From assembly GCF_024763615.1 (NCBI RefSeq), contig NC_077224.1, positions 81,168,712 through 81,232,711 on the forward strand: a DNA stretch of 64,000 nt, given 5' to 3'. Of the stretch, positions 11,684-22,607 are shown in pieces. The stretch comes from Phlebotomus papatasi (Eukaryota; Arthropoda; Insecta; Diptera; Psychodidae). The position numbers were made by a program, and so were the translations under genes. Within the stretch, counting starts at the first letter, position 1; every line of letters starts with the position of its first letter. The notes under the pieces were generated by a model. It saw only the letters and a list, made by a program, of their open reading frames with translations, did no database searches and was not told the origin of the DNA.

Positions 11684-13001
11684 ATAAAAGCTCAAATCTA
11701 CTTTCTTCGTATATGTGACTCAATAAAACCTTTACCCCCCTCATCGTTCTTTTTTATGTCTCAATATGATATACCCACAATCATTCAAGTCATCCACCAC
11801 AGTGATGTCTTTCTCAGTCTGAATTGTTCAGAGCATTGAGCTTCGAGACATGCTCTCTTTGGGGTTGATTTTTGCAATCAACTGCACCTCATTTGTGATA
11901 TTGCTATTTGGTGGAAAATTTGGGACAAATTCACAAAAAAAACCCATAAAACATATTCATTCTCATATTTTTATGCTTTATAAAAAATATATTTTGAAAC
12001 TCATAATTCTATCAGGAGAACTACCACTAAAGCTTTATTACATTTCAAAGGATTTATATTATATATTTGCAAAATCTGGGACCGTTTTATTAGCACCAAA
12101 ATGCTGAAAACTGATTTTTTATCCTTGTCTTTCTCCTAATGCGCAGGCAAAGCTCTACCATTTCTCATGTTCGAAACATTTGCTGAAAGCTCATGAATTT
12201 ATAATTTGCCTTCCTGAGTAATTTTTCAATATATGTGTGGGGCATGAGCATATTTGTGAAGAGCATAATTTAACAGAGAGTCACTCCAAAAGCACTTCAT
12301 CAGACTTTCTCGCAAATAAAATTCCTCTTTAAAAAAAAAATAGGCGAGAAAAAGAAGTGGATGTGATGTGAAAAGCCAGAAAATCATCTCACCGTTTGTG
12401 AATTTATGAAAGTTGCTGGAAAAATTCAGAAATAAAAACTAACAAACCATTTTCATAACGATGTTTATTTTTCAGACCCGTTTTGAACTTCAATCTAATT
12501 TATTTCATGAAAATAGTACGACAAATTTGAGATCAGAATAATTTTATTTGTAAATCTAGCTCATATGCCCTGAAAAATATCTTATTATCCTCAAATACAC
12601 TCGTTATCCAAATTTTTTCTAAGAAAACATATTTTTCCATCTACCATAAAGATGGAAATTGAGTTAATTTCCTCCATTTGGACAATTAATATTTGATTTC
12701 GTAAATAAAATTATTAGGGATACCAAATTTTGAACAATATTTAATTCAATTTGAATGGTCAGACATTAATTTCCGGCAGCTGAATTTATTAAATTTAAAA
12801 CTCAAATAAAATGAAATATTAATAAATGCGCATTAGTTTTGAAATTATTAAACATAATTGCTTCTGTGGTATACTGTTTCTAATTATTTATTGCTTGACA
12901 AAAATAATTCAAAACTAACCATTCAATATGTAGTTTTACGAAAATACACCCACCAAATAAAAATTTAATTTTCCAATCCAGTACAAAATTCCCACACTTA
13001 A
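11684..13001. other. AT-rich, no gene recognised
   Basis: An 85-codon frame at 11850-12107 is hydrophobic and AT-rich with no motif; I regard it as chance. No paired repeat ends were found. Confidence 0.4.
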
Positions 13002-13144
13002 CCCTTTTTATAAGAAAACAAGTGGGACACCGGTGTCCCAAATATAAAATAATGTTGACTATAGGAATTTATTTTGTCCTCTAAATAGTCCGAAAAATTG
13101 GTGGTTATTTTTGGGACACCGGTGTCCCATTCATCCTTAAAGTG
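13002..13144. mobile_element. 143-bp TTAA-flanked MITE with double GGGACACCGGTGTCCCA palindrome
   Basis: TTAA lies at 12998-13001 and 13145-13148. The ends CCCTTTTTATAAG and (reverse complement) CACTTTAAGGATGAATGGG are diverged. The 17-bp palindromic word GGGACACCGGTGTCCCA occurs in each arm. A relative at 48113-48252 has the same layout with GGTCACCGGTGACC. TTAA duplication is typical of piggyBac-type elements (inference). Confidence 0.7.
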
Positions 13145-13280
13145 TTAAAAGGATAATCGAATAAAAATTCAGGGATCAACGGAACGTTTTCTAAGTTTTA
13201 TTTACATTTTCGTAAAAAACCAAAAAAAAAAAACAACAATTGAATTTTCATTTTAGTATTTTTTTAATAATTTTATCTTA

Positions 13281-13871
13281 GGGGAAGGCTTTGAACTTTC
13301 GGACACACTCTTCCTCTAACTGTGTTATCACACTTGCACATTAAAATTTTAATATGATTCACATTAATTGTCGCTGGTGAGAGTCCAAATATGTCATTTG
13401 TGTGTTTGTATCTTTTTATATTCAAAATTTGATTTATTTGTTGATAAAAAGGTAGACTTGGCCCGCAATACTTGAAATAAAATTGATTTATAGCATTAAT
13501 GCGAAAAATTAATGCGATTTTCTCTTTAATTTTTTAATGTGAAAAATATTTATGCTTTAGGTAAATTTAAACTTATTTTTGCAGGCCAAGTCCACTTCTT
13601 TATCAATAAATAGAAAAACCCCAAATATTAAGTGACTCAAAGACACAAATAACATATTTCGATGCTCACAAGCGACAATTAATGTGAATCACATTAAAAT
13701 TTTAATGTGCAAGTGTGATAACGCCGTAAGAACTCTATATTTTTCCCATATTTCTTTAATTAAAACTAGCTATTAAAATAAATTTCATTCAGATCAGATT
13801 CATAGAAGGAATTTAAGATAAATATGAAGTATAGGAAGCCAGAGTGTGTGCGAAGCTTCAAAGCCGTCCCT
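13281..13871. mobile_element. TA-flanked MITE (GGGGAAGGCTTTGAA ends), interrupted
   Basis: The left end GGGGAAGGCTTTGAAC faces the reverse complement of the right end AGGGACGGCTTTGAAG, with TTCGNACACACTCT further in on both arms. TA lies at 13279-13280 and 13872-13873. The 407-bp Harbinger-like element sits inside, leaving about 180 bp. The right half resembles 46590-46700. Confidence 0.7.
13320..13726. mobile_element. 407-bp foldback MITE with TAA duplication (Harbinger-like), copy 2
   Basis: Near-identical to 5150-5555 in the same orientation. The ends are CTGTGTTATCACACTTGCAC and (reverse complement) CGGCGTTATCACACTTGCAC. TAA flanks both ends (13317-13319, 13727-13729). The few differences from copy 1 suggest recent movement compared with the surrounding repeats. 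Confidence 0.85.
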
Positions 13872-13904
13872 TACTACCCAAAATTTTGATTATTGCATAA
13901 GATA

Positions 13905-14225
13905 AGAGATGGCAAAGCGTCCCAGCTTTGCGAAATGCTAGAACTCACGAGATAGAGCTCACTGTGAATTAGTTTTTTGCATGATCTTTAGGTACTTACT
14001 GATCTACTAGAAATTAAATAGATTCATAAATCACAAAAGCATTTGAAAATCAAAAAATCGGTACTTAACCGATTCATTACAGATGAAGATCATCGCAACC
14101 GGGTTCGAAATCTCAATTCCTTTCCAAAACTTAACTTCAAATTTAACCAAATCGATTAAAAATAAGCCCTCAAAAGATATGACTTTGAACTTCAATAATT
14201 CAAAATAGTAAATTTTCCGGTCGTG
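13905..14225 (+). repeat. dispersed repeat R, 5' part
   Basis: Begins with GATGGCAAAGCGTCCCAGCT and the adjoining TTTGCGAAATGCT, a potential small hairpin, and matches 60629-60720. It continues with ATCGGTACTTAACCGATTCA and AACCAAATCGATTAAAAAT, as other R copies do. It is cut by the insertion at 14226-14850 exactly where other copies read TTTTCCGGTCATAGGTATGT. Confidence 0.7.
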
Positions 14226-14850
14226 CACTAAGAAAAAAACTGTAGAGTTAAAACAGCCCTATCATCGAGTTGAATTAACTCGAAGAATATAGATGTAATT
14301 ATTACTCTTTTTCGGTATAAAATTTCATCTCACTGAAGTATATGCTTAAGTGTTTTCGTTTTAAGAATATACTTCAGTCAGGAAGATTTTCGTGTGACAA
14401 AGTTCATATGGAACATCAACTAGGAATATGTCAACAGTGTTTCATGAAGACATGTGCGTGCATCATACGTAATATTTCGCTCGTAACATAGGAAACTTGA
14501 GCTCATGAAAATATTAATAAAGAAAATGATAAAATAAAAAAAAACATGAAATTGCAAAATCTATCCATTTTGAGATTTGAAAGAGTTATTTTAACTCTAA
14601 AAAGTTTTTTTTAACTCTTGAAGTGAATTATTTAAACTCTTAAAACGAGTTATTTTCAGTCTTAAAAGGAGTTATTCACACTCTTGTGCCATGTAAATTT
14701 TTGGACAAAAAAGTTAAAACAACTCTTCCGAATATTACACCTAAATAGAAGTAAAATCAACTCTAAAATATAGTTAATCGAAAATCACAACGAAAAAGAG
14801 TGAATTCAACATCGATTTGAGTAAGTTTTACTCGCTTATTTTTCTGAGCG
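14226..14850. mobile_element. 625-bp element with CACTAAGAAAAA ends inserted in repeat R
   Basis: The left end CACTAAGAAAAAAAC faces the reverse complement of the right end CGCTCAGAAAAATAAGCG. Repeated TTTTAACTCTTAAAA-like words (GAGTTATTTTAACTC) fill the middle. It belongs to the CACTGAGAAAAA terminus group found at 33407, 51401 and 51822. No coding frame. Confidence 0.65.
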
Positions 14851-15830
14851 TAGGTATGTTTACTGGACTACCTCTAAAACGTATCCAAAAATCATTGAAA
14901 AAGCTTGGGTAAATTTTGAGAAAAACCGAAAAACATAGTTTTTAGGGAATGTTAATTATGGGATGTAAAATTATTCAAAAATTGGTACTTAACCGGTTCA
15001 TTACAGATGAAGACCGATGCAGCCGGGTTCGAATTTTTGAATACCTTTCCAGAAAATCCAAATTTAACCAAATCGGTTGAAAAATGGACCCTCCAAATAG
15101 CTGATATTCAATAAAAATGACGAATTTTCCCGTCATAGGTATGTTCGGGCGAAATGTTTGCCTGGACTACCTCTAATACATATCCGAAAATCATTGAAAA
15201 AGCTTGGGACAATTTTGTGAAAAACCGAAAAAACATGGTTTTATTGGATGGAGGGGGGATAGGGGAGAAACGTAAAGAGATGTTGTTTTTTATTGGGAGT
15301 CATCGAAAACCGCAAGTCGATATCTCTTACCGTTTGACCTTTAGCTCGGGAACAAACTTTAGCTCAAGTAAAAAAATTTTCCGAAAACAATTATTCAAAA
15401 TCGGCATGTCATCGGCTCATTATCGATGAAGGCTGATACATCCGGGTTCAGAATTTCAATGCCTTTCCAAAAAATCCAAATTTAACCAAATCGGTTGAAA
15501 AATGAGCCCAGTAAAGTGGTTGTACTTTGACCTTCAATAATTCAAAACGACGAATTTTCCGGTCATAGGTATGTTAGGGCAAAATGTTCGCCTGGTCTAC
15601 CTCTAAAACATATCCGAAAATCATTGAAAAAGATTAAGCCAATTTTGAGAAAAACCTAAAAAAACATGGTTTTAGAGGGGACAGACGGGGGAGGGATTTG
15701 AGAAAACGTCTAGAGATATTGTAATTTTTATTAGAGATCACCGAAAACTGGAAATCGATATGTCTTACCGTTTAGGCTCTGGAACGGTGACAAATTGAAA
15801 AAAAGACGATTATAAAACTGCTCTCTCTTT
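14851..15830 (+). repeat. tandem copies of dispersed repeat R
   Basis: Three successive units start with TAGGTATGTT at 14851, 15135 and 15566 and contain GCCTGGACTACCTCTAAAAC or variants, AAATCATTGAAAAAGCTTGG, CCAAATCGGTTGAAAAATG and TCGATATCTCTTACCGTTT. Spacing is about 284 and 431 bp, so units are of unequal length. Frames inside (for example 15154-15429) follow the repeat and are not genes. Confidence 0.75.
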
Positions 15831-16005
15831 GAATTCGAGCAGTAAAATTTTCAGGTAATTTTGTAGGAAGAAGACAGAACTCTTGTCAGTCAGAAGACTT
15901 CATATGTAAAATCAATATTAATTAGCACTTCTTTTAAATATCTAATAGAAATAGAGAAATATAGAACAGTTTGAATTTGAATGGTCTCAGGTATATTATT
16001 AAGTA

Positions 16006-16213
16006 GGATAAAGTAGTACAAGTTGGACAGGGCTTTTTTTGATAAATTTAGTACTTCATTTTTATGTGTATATTTTTAATGTTCTAGTTTTATAATTTGG
16101 TTCCTTGTGCTTAGAAAATTAGTACTGTATTTATCAAGAAAAAATCCCTGTCCAACTTGTACCGGCGAATTGTCCAACTTGTAACACTATGTCCAAATTG
16201 TATCACTTTTCCC
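16006..16213. mobile_element. TA-flanked MITE, CAAGTTGGAC family, copy 1
   Basis: The ends GGATAAAGTAGTACAAGTTG and (reverse complement) GGGAAAAGTGATACAATTTG are flanked by TA (16004-16005, 16214-16215). The word CAAGTTGGAC or its complement occurs four times, once diverged. Copy 2, in opposite orientation, is at 17752-17965. Confidence 0.8.
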
Positions 16214-17751
16214 TACAAAAAATCTTTTTTTTAATTTAAAACTTAGAGTCAGTTCTTGGAATGTAGAATAGCTACTCTCTCTTGCATAGGAACTTCATTA
16301 TAGGAAAAAACCACGAGAATACCAAGAATATGTGGTTGTGCTTTTACTTTCGCCCTCAAACATTTTCTGTATGTAACGTAATGTAAAGCATGTTATTCAG
16401 AGTTTTTCACATGGGAGTATTTTGAAAATATTTGTACAGCATCCCGTGTAAATATTCTCTAATGAGTGATGTAATGTTAACTAATTTACATGCACAAGTC
16501 CATTGTGTCTAGGACTTAAAGAGAGGTAAAAGCTAAACGCTACTGCAACTACTGCCATTATAATACTTCCCTTGCGATGCAAATGGAATGGCTGAATTAA
16601 ATAAGGACTCAATGCGCCCCAGGAGTTCTCTCTAAGACCGTGCTCGAAATATCAAATATGATCCTCGTTTAAAGACATTGAGAGATACAGGAATAAAATT
16701 GAATGCCAGTAATTTCTTTGATAGGGTGGCAGAGCGCGAAAAAGGTAATTTGCTAGACTGTAAAGAGTACATGTAAATGGATAAAGGGGATAAACATTAG
16801 GGAAACATTTGCCTTTCATGGACTATTTTACGTTGCAAAGCAGAATTGTGAATTTTTAAAATTATTTGCAACAGATAAAAGAAAATTTCTGTAAATTATC
16901 GTCAATATTTTCATTATTTTCCGATATTTAACATTAATATTTATGCAACTAATTCATAAATTTAGCTTCCTGAAGGAACTTCAAAGTTTAATTTTCTTCT
17001 TTGTCATGCAATTAATGCCAGCAGAGTGAAAATTTTCTCCGCGATAATACACAGCTTTTCCGCAGATGATTGTCCTCTTCAGTAAAATGTACAATGTACA
17101 TTTGTCAGCAAATTGCTCATTTAATATAATTAGATGAGACTAATTAAATTTGCAACATGTTTTGATTCCACGGTACTGATCAGCCGCTCAATCTTCCTGG
17201 CAAACTCCAAGTTGTTTCGTCTGGCATTTAACAAAGTCATTCCTTCCTGCACGTGAGTCACTGCCGCATATCCCTTTCGTCATCGTACGTGCTCTATTGA
17301 CCTTTTGATTGTCATTGCTGTTGGAATCGTACGAAGAATAAATTTCAATCAGTTTCTATTTTGGTGGTCGCCCACCAAAATGTGGTGACATTCACAATAT
17401 AAATCTCCTGTATGCCATGTTGGCTTCATTTTCGGACTCCAACAACCATCCCATGTCTACTGTTCCAACAGACATCTCTCGAGGGCAAGAGAGAGCTTTC
17501 TGCTATTACGGAGATAACCTGAACAATGGAAGTTTGAACGGAATCTCTAATTCATATCGAAAATACCTTCAGGGGTTCAGGGACTTTTTTTTGTTTAAAA
17601 TCAAATCAAAGGCAAGGACATTGAAGTTCCTTTCGACTTGAATTTTAAGCAGGATGAAATTTGGAATACTGGACAGCACAACCGGATAAATCAATTTTAT
17701 AATTCTGACTTTATTAATTTGGTGACTTTTGTAATTAGCAATTCTAGGGTA
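16214..17751. other. no gene recognised; less AT-rich block at 17160-17560
   Basis: The block at about 17160-17560 is more balanced in composition and holds a 74-codon frame (17417-17641) starting near a TATAAAT-like sequence. It shows no known motif. It could be an exon or regulatory DNA; I cannot decide. Confidence 0.3.
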
Positions 17752-17965
17752 GGGTAAAGTGATACAAGTTGGACATAGTGTTACAAGTTAGACAATTCGC
17801 CGGTACAAGTTGGACATGGCTTTTTTCTTGATAAATACAGTACAAAATTTGTTTTTAAGCACAAGGAACCAAATTATAAAACTAAAGTATTAAAAATTTA
17901 CAAATAAAAATGAAGTACTATATTTATCAAGAAAAAAGCCCTGTCCAAATTGTACCACTTTACCA
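17752..17965. mobile_element. TA-flanked MITE, CAAGTTGGAC family, copy 2 (inverted)
   Basis: An inverted copy of 16006-16213. The left end GGGTAAAGTGATACAAGTTG is preceded by TA. The right end reads TGTACCACTTTACCA followed by TA. The middle shares CACAAGGAACCAAATTATAA. Confidence 0.8.
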
Positions 17966-18134
17966 TACTTTTATAACTTCTTGCTAAACTCATTTGCTTC
18001 ACGAATATGAACCATATTAGAGATAATAATTTCTTATCACAAAAATGTATATTTCCGAAAGTAATTCATGTATGAACTGCCCTACCTTTCCCTACTTTTA
18101 AAATTTTTCACTTTACAACGCGAACTCAAAGAGA

Positions 18135-18545
18135 GAGCAGTTATATAATTGACCTTTTTTCAAATTGTCACCGTCCTGGAGTTTAAACGGTTAGAGATAT
18201 CAGTTTCTGGTCTTCGGTGACCTCCAATAAAACAACAATATCTCCAGACTTTTTTCTTTTCCTTCACTCTTCTACATTCCCTTCAAAACCATGTTTTTTG
18301 GTTTTTACGAAAACGAAATGTCCAAGCGAACATTTCGTCCAAACATACCTATGATTTAAAAAAATCGCCATCTTGAATTTTTGAAGAAAAAGCTTTTGCC
18401 TCCTTTAGAGGGTCTATTTTTCAACCGATTTAGTTGAATTTGAATTTTTTGGAAAGGTCTTGAAATTTACAACTGGATTGCATCGGTCACAATCGGTGAA
18501 CAATCGGTGAACAATCGGTTAAGTACCCGTAAATGCAGGGCCTCT
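18135..18545 (-). repeat. dispersed repeat R, inverted copy
   Basis: Reads on the minus strand through CAACCGATTTAGTTGAATTT, ATGTCCAAGCGAACATTTCG and the gene-poor middle common to R. A small triplication of TCGGTGAACAA lies at 18491-18525. Diverged from the 15-kb copies. Confidence 0.6.
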
Positions 18546-20683
18546 TGACATTTCATTTTTCCATACGTTTTTGCATAGAGGCACTGAAGACTATTGACAA
18601 GTTTTTTCCTAAAGAGAATTGACTTATCAGTCTGATATATTTCGAAATCGTGCATTAAAAGTTATCTAAAAATACATATTTCATAATGTTCGCCGAAATA
18701 ATACATGAACTACGAGGAAATTTATTTAAGTCGCGGTGCAATATCTGCAAAATTTCAACAAGGAAAAGTGAAAAATATCTTCACTTTTTATTAGGTTTGA
18801 TGGGCCCCTGCGTAAATGACTAGTATTTTTTGAATATTCTTTTTTTTTTTGTGTACGTAAACTTGTTACCAATCCAGAGGCGAAACGGTAAGAATTATGA
18901 ACTTCCGATCTTCGGACGATCCCCCTTTAAGTCGACCTAACGACCCTAAAAAACCCCATCTTGAATATTTGAAAGTCAAAGTTGAACTGATCTTGAAAAC
19001 AATAATGAATCGGTTAAATATCCGTTTTTGACTTATCTTTCTCGAGTTTAGAATTTTTGTTTGTCCGCTTGCTTGTAACTCATGCCAAAACATTTTAGAA
19101 TGATAATTTCCTTACTGATTTTTGATTTTGAAATGCTTTTGTGGTTTTTGAATTAATTTGATCCATAACGTATGGATCAGGCTGAAATATTAGTATGTTG
19201 TAGCTGCACTTTATATCTGTCAACCAAAAAAGAACTTAAGTCGCTCGGACACCCCTGTCCAAGAGGTAACACATTTCCATTTTTTCTGACAAGGGTTTCT
19301 GGTTCGTTGTTACCAGTAGAACATTTTACGGCTTTTTGCTGTCAAGCTTGTCGCCTAAAGTGCACCATGAAATTTACTGGCAATCCAAATTCAAATTTTC
19401 TACTCGGTTGAACCAATGTAATAGTAACCATCTAAACGATTAGTCATTTTTGAACTTCTATATCTATATGCTCAGGGAGTTTTCCAATTGTTCTGTGGTT
19501 TCTGCTAATCATCAATATTATAAAAATCACTGAAATTTATTATATATCATTTATTTCCTGTTCTCATCATAACGATAATTTTTTGGGGATTATGCTATAT
19601 ACCTTGTCCAAGATATCACACTCCAGAAAACAATGTTCATAAAGACAATCAGTGCCCCCTTGCTAACATTGATTCTGTGGTAATGAATGTTTCTGTGATA
19701 ATATTCAAAAACCCATCGTGCTTTATTATTAAAATGAGACTAACGTATTAAACAAAAATTCACAACAAAATTACGATATTGTATCTATTTTTAATAAAAT
19801 CTGCACAGAATCCGAGTTAAAATGATCTAAATTGCTAAACGTTTCGTTCGAAAGCTGTAAGGATTTTATATTCAATTTTAACCGTTATGTGCTAAAGCTG
19901 TGCGCTCTTTATCTGCAACTTTAAACCTTTTCGTATTGAAACTATGAGTGTTTTACATACAAGCGAAATAATTTTAAGCTTAAGTTGTGAGAGATTTGAA
20001 CATAATATTAACCGTTTTATGCTGAAACAGTGTCGATTCTAGGACTTTAACCATATTTAATATAAGTAATGCAAGTTTATGCACAATTATGATCTTTTTT
20101 TTTTTAAATAAAGATTAATTTAAAAATATATATTGCCGCTTTATATTTTACGTTGTGTGTTAGCCCCTTAATTTTTTCTTTTTTACATTTCTACATATTT
20201 TTTACATGTAAAATGTAAAAAAAATATTTTTTTACTGTAAAGGCACAACCTTGGCAGTCGGCAAGTCTGGGGCTTATTAATATGAAGTTTCCAAAAAGCG
20301 GAGTGGATTTGTTGTGGTTTTACAATAGAACCGGATATATGCGAAGCCGAGATTTACAAATTTCAAATCGCCATATCTTTGGCTATATTTGACCGAATTT
20401 GACGAGTATGGAGGCAATTTAAAGGTCTTGGAAAGCGCTACAACTTTTTGGCAATCTAAACATCGTAGGAACAACTTTCTTTTAATAACTTGCTTTGGTC
20501 ATAAAAATTATTTTAACTTAAGTTATGTTTTTCAAAATTTTATCCTATTGACGAAAAAGATCGGGGTATTCCAGGGTGTTTCCTTAGAAATGTCGTTAAG
20601 TTTTGTGAATGTATATTACAGTTTTGATATTCAGTTTCTCAGTGTTTTACTACAAGACTGAACAATAAATTAATATATTAGTA
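18546..20683. other. AT-rich with scraps of dispersed repeats
   Basis: R-like words occur near 18866-19070. GGCTGAAATATTAGTATGTT at about 19181 matches the inverted-repeat family at 22900-23670. No gene is recognised; the frames at 20277-20474 and 20389-20661 overlap on opposite strands and look fortuitous. Confidence 0.4.
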
Positions 20684-20919
20684 AGGTAAAGTACCCTTAC
20701 TCGACCGGGTTCTTCTATTCGACCGGTGGGTCAATTTTTGAATATTTGATGGTGAATTTCATCAATTTCTATGAATTTGTCACTGATTCGTATTATTTAA
20801 AGAATAATTGACCTATTAATGTTAGATCATACACAAAATATTATAGCAAATATAATTAAATTGAATAAATAAATCTACCGGTCGAATAGAGGAACTGGTC
20901 GAATAAAGGTACTTTACCT
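20684..20919. mobile_element. TA-flanked MITE, CGACCGG family, copy 1
   Basis: The left end AGGTAAAGTACCCTTACTCG faces its complement at the right (GAATAAAGGTACTTTACCT). TA flanks both sides. The words TCGACCGG and CCGGTCGAAT occur near both ends. Copies 2 and 3 (33835-34062, 48981-49210) lie in the opposite orientation. Confidence 0.8.
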
Positions 20920-21617
20920 TAATTCAGGTAAATTGAAAAATAACAATATATAAGGATCGTCAAACCATTATTGGACAAAGGAAATTTCTTATTATTGCGC
21001 CAATTACTGTTTTGCTGTAATGAGTACAGAATGTAACTGGTAATAAATTTTAAAACTGAAAATTGATTGAAAAACATAATAAATTATTTGTTTTACATTT
21101 AATTTCAATAATGGATTTTCATTTGGTATAGCGGAAGCAACCAACATTTATAATTATATATTTTATACACATGAACGGTTTTATTGTTTTTTTTTTATAT
21201 CAATTCATCATAATACATTTCTGCAATTTCGCTGGCGCAAATTGAAGTTTAATTTCAAAATTAAAAACTTTTGATACTGTATTGGATTTCAGGAATATTA
21301 TCAACTGTTCTATAATGGCAGACCTGTTCTTATGTAGTGTAAATATATAATTGCTATGGAGCATGGGAAGCAATAATGTTGTACAACTGCATTGCGCTTT
21401 CCTACCATGTTATTACACACTGTCCAAACAATAACGCGATGGAGTAGTTTTTTTTTACCATCGAACAATTGTGCTGACTGTGTCTCGTGTTACAGGATAC
21501 TTTAGCTCTATTTCTCTGTCGAATTAAAAAAGAACTCTCTATAATTTCAGAATTGATGTCTCTGCTATAAAAAATTTAAAGATTCCCTGCACTATCTATC
21601 TAATGGACACAATACCA

Positions 21618-21980
21618 TTAATGGCATTCCTTTTTTTTTGTAAAATCGCGAGTATAAAACCACAGAAAAAATATCATTTTCAATATGGGAATAGAGGGTA
21701 ATTTATTGAAACTATCGTGCACAGGGCTTTTATACTTTAACAGCTCGTGGTAGTCGGCAATTTTGCCAAAGTATTCATTTCTATGGCGTTCATGACAACG
21801 AAATATGAAGCCTCCATGTTGCATTGGTGGCATTTTAGAGAAACTTTTGTGATCGTTGGATTGATGTTCGTCAATTAATTTACATAGTGGAAGCATAGTG
21901 AAGTCAACGTGATATGCGACAAGGCTCTGGCTCATAGCAACATAACTATTATATGTTCTCTGTATACATGTAATGTACAC
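21618..21980 (-). CDS. hypothetical frame of 120 codons, unrecognised
   Basis: An unusually long open frame for such AT-rich DNA outside repeats. The middle part (about residues 30-90) has mixed composition including CKLIDEHQSNDHKSF and HGGFIFRCHERHRNEYFG; the C-terminus is hydrophobic and then basic. No domain is recognised and no splice signals are convincing. It may be a chance frame. Confidence 0.15.
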   Translation of the reverse strand: MYITCIQRTYNSYVAMSQSLVAYHVDFTMLPLCKLIDEHQSNDHKSFSKMPPMQHGGFIFRCHERHRNEYFGKIADYHELLKYKSPVHDSFNKLPSIPILKMIFFLWFYTRDFTKKKECH

Positions 21981-22214
21981 GAAATTGGCTTTTGAGCTTT
22001 AGGCAATTTCAGTGACAAGAATGAATAGAATTTCCTGAATACAACCATCAAGAATTTCATGATGAGTTTAATATTACACAAATAGGATAAGGCTGTTTGA
22101 TTGGCAACTAAGTGCATTAAGAGAATAAATTATGAGAAATTTGCTAAAATCCAAAAAGCTCAGTTGATATGCACAAATAAATGTCATTTATATGATATAT
22201 AACTTGAGAAATTA

Positions 22215-22499
22215 GGGAGTGTATCCGTTGTGCGCCAGTGGGAAAAGTGGTCACCCTAAGAGGAAAACACTTTTTTGGTCTTGCTCAGAGCTTTCGGTCC
22301 CAATATGGACCTTCTTCAGTGGCTAAAAGGGCATTAAAATTTATTTTGCATCATTTTCTTTCATCAAAATTAATTTTGATGGCCTTTCAGCCACTAAAGA
22401 AGGTCCATATTGGGACCGAAAGCTCTGGGCAAGACCAAAAAAGTGTTTTCCTCTTATAGTGACCACTTTTCCCACTGGGCGAACACCGGATACACTCCC
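22215..22499. mobile_element. 285-bp palindromic MITE (GGGAGTGTATCCG ends)
   Basis: The ends GGGAGTGTATCCGTTGTGCG and (reverse complement) GGGAGTGTATCCGGTGTTCG are flanked by TA (22213-22214, 22500-22501). The arms are almost perfect inverted repeats over about 120 bp and include CAGAGCTTTCGGTCCCAATA. Each arm carries the hammerhead-like core discussed in the findings. The open frames across it come from the palindrome. Confidence 0.85.
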
Positions 22500-22607
22500 T
22501 ATCAAAAAAATCGCGCCAGTTCCCATTATTAGATTAACTTGAGAAAAACCATATCTAAAATTGAAGAAAATTCAGTATTATGAATTTAATGAGTATCACT
22601 TTACATA

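Noticed and set aside
22238..22526. Two similar frames on opposite strands (both containing KVVT, GKHFFGLAQSFRSQYGPS)
   Set aside because: The identity arises because both strands of a palindromic MITE read the same; it is not a duplicated gene.
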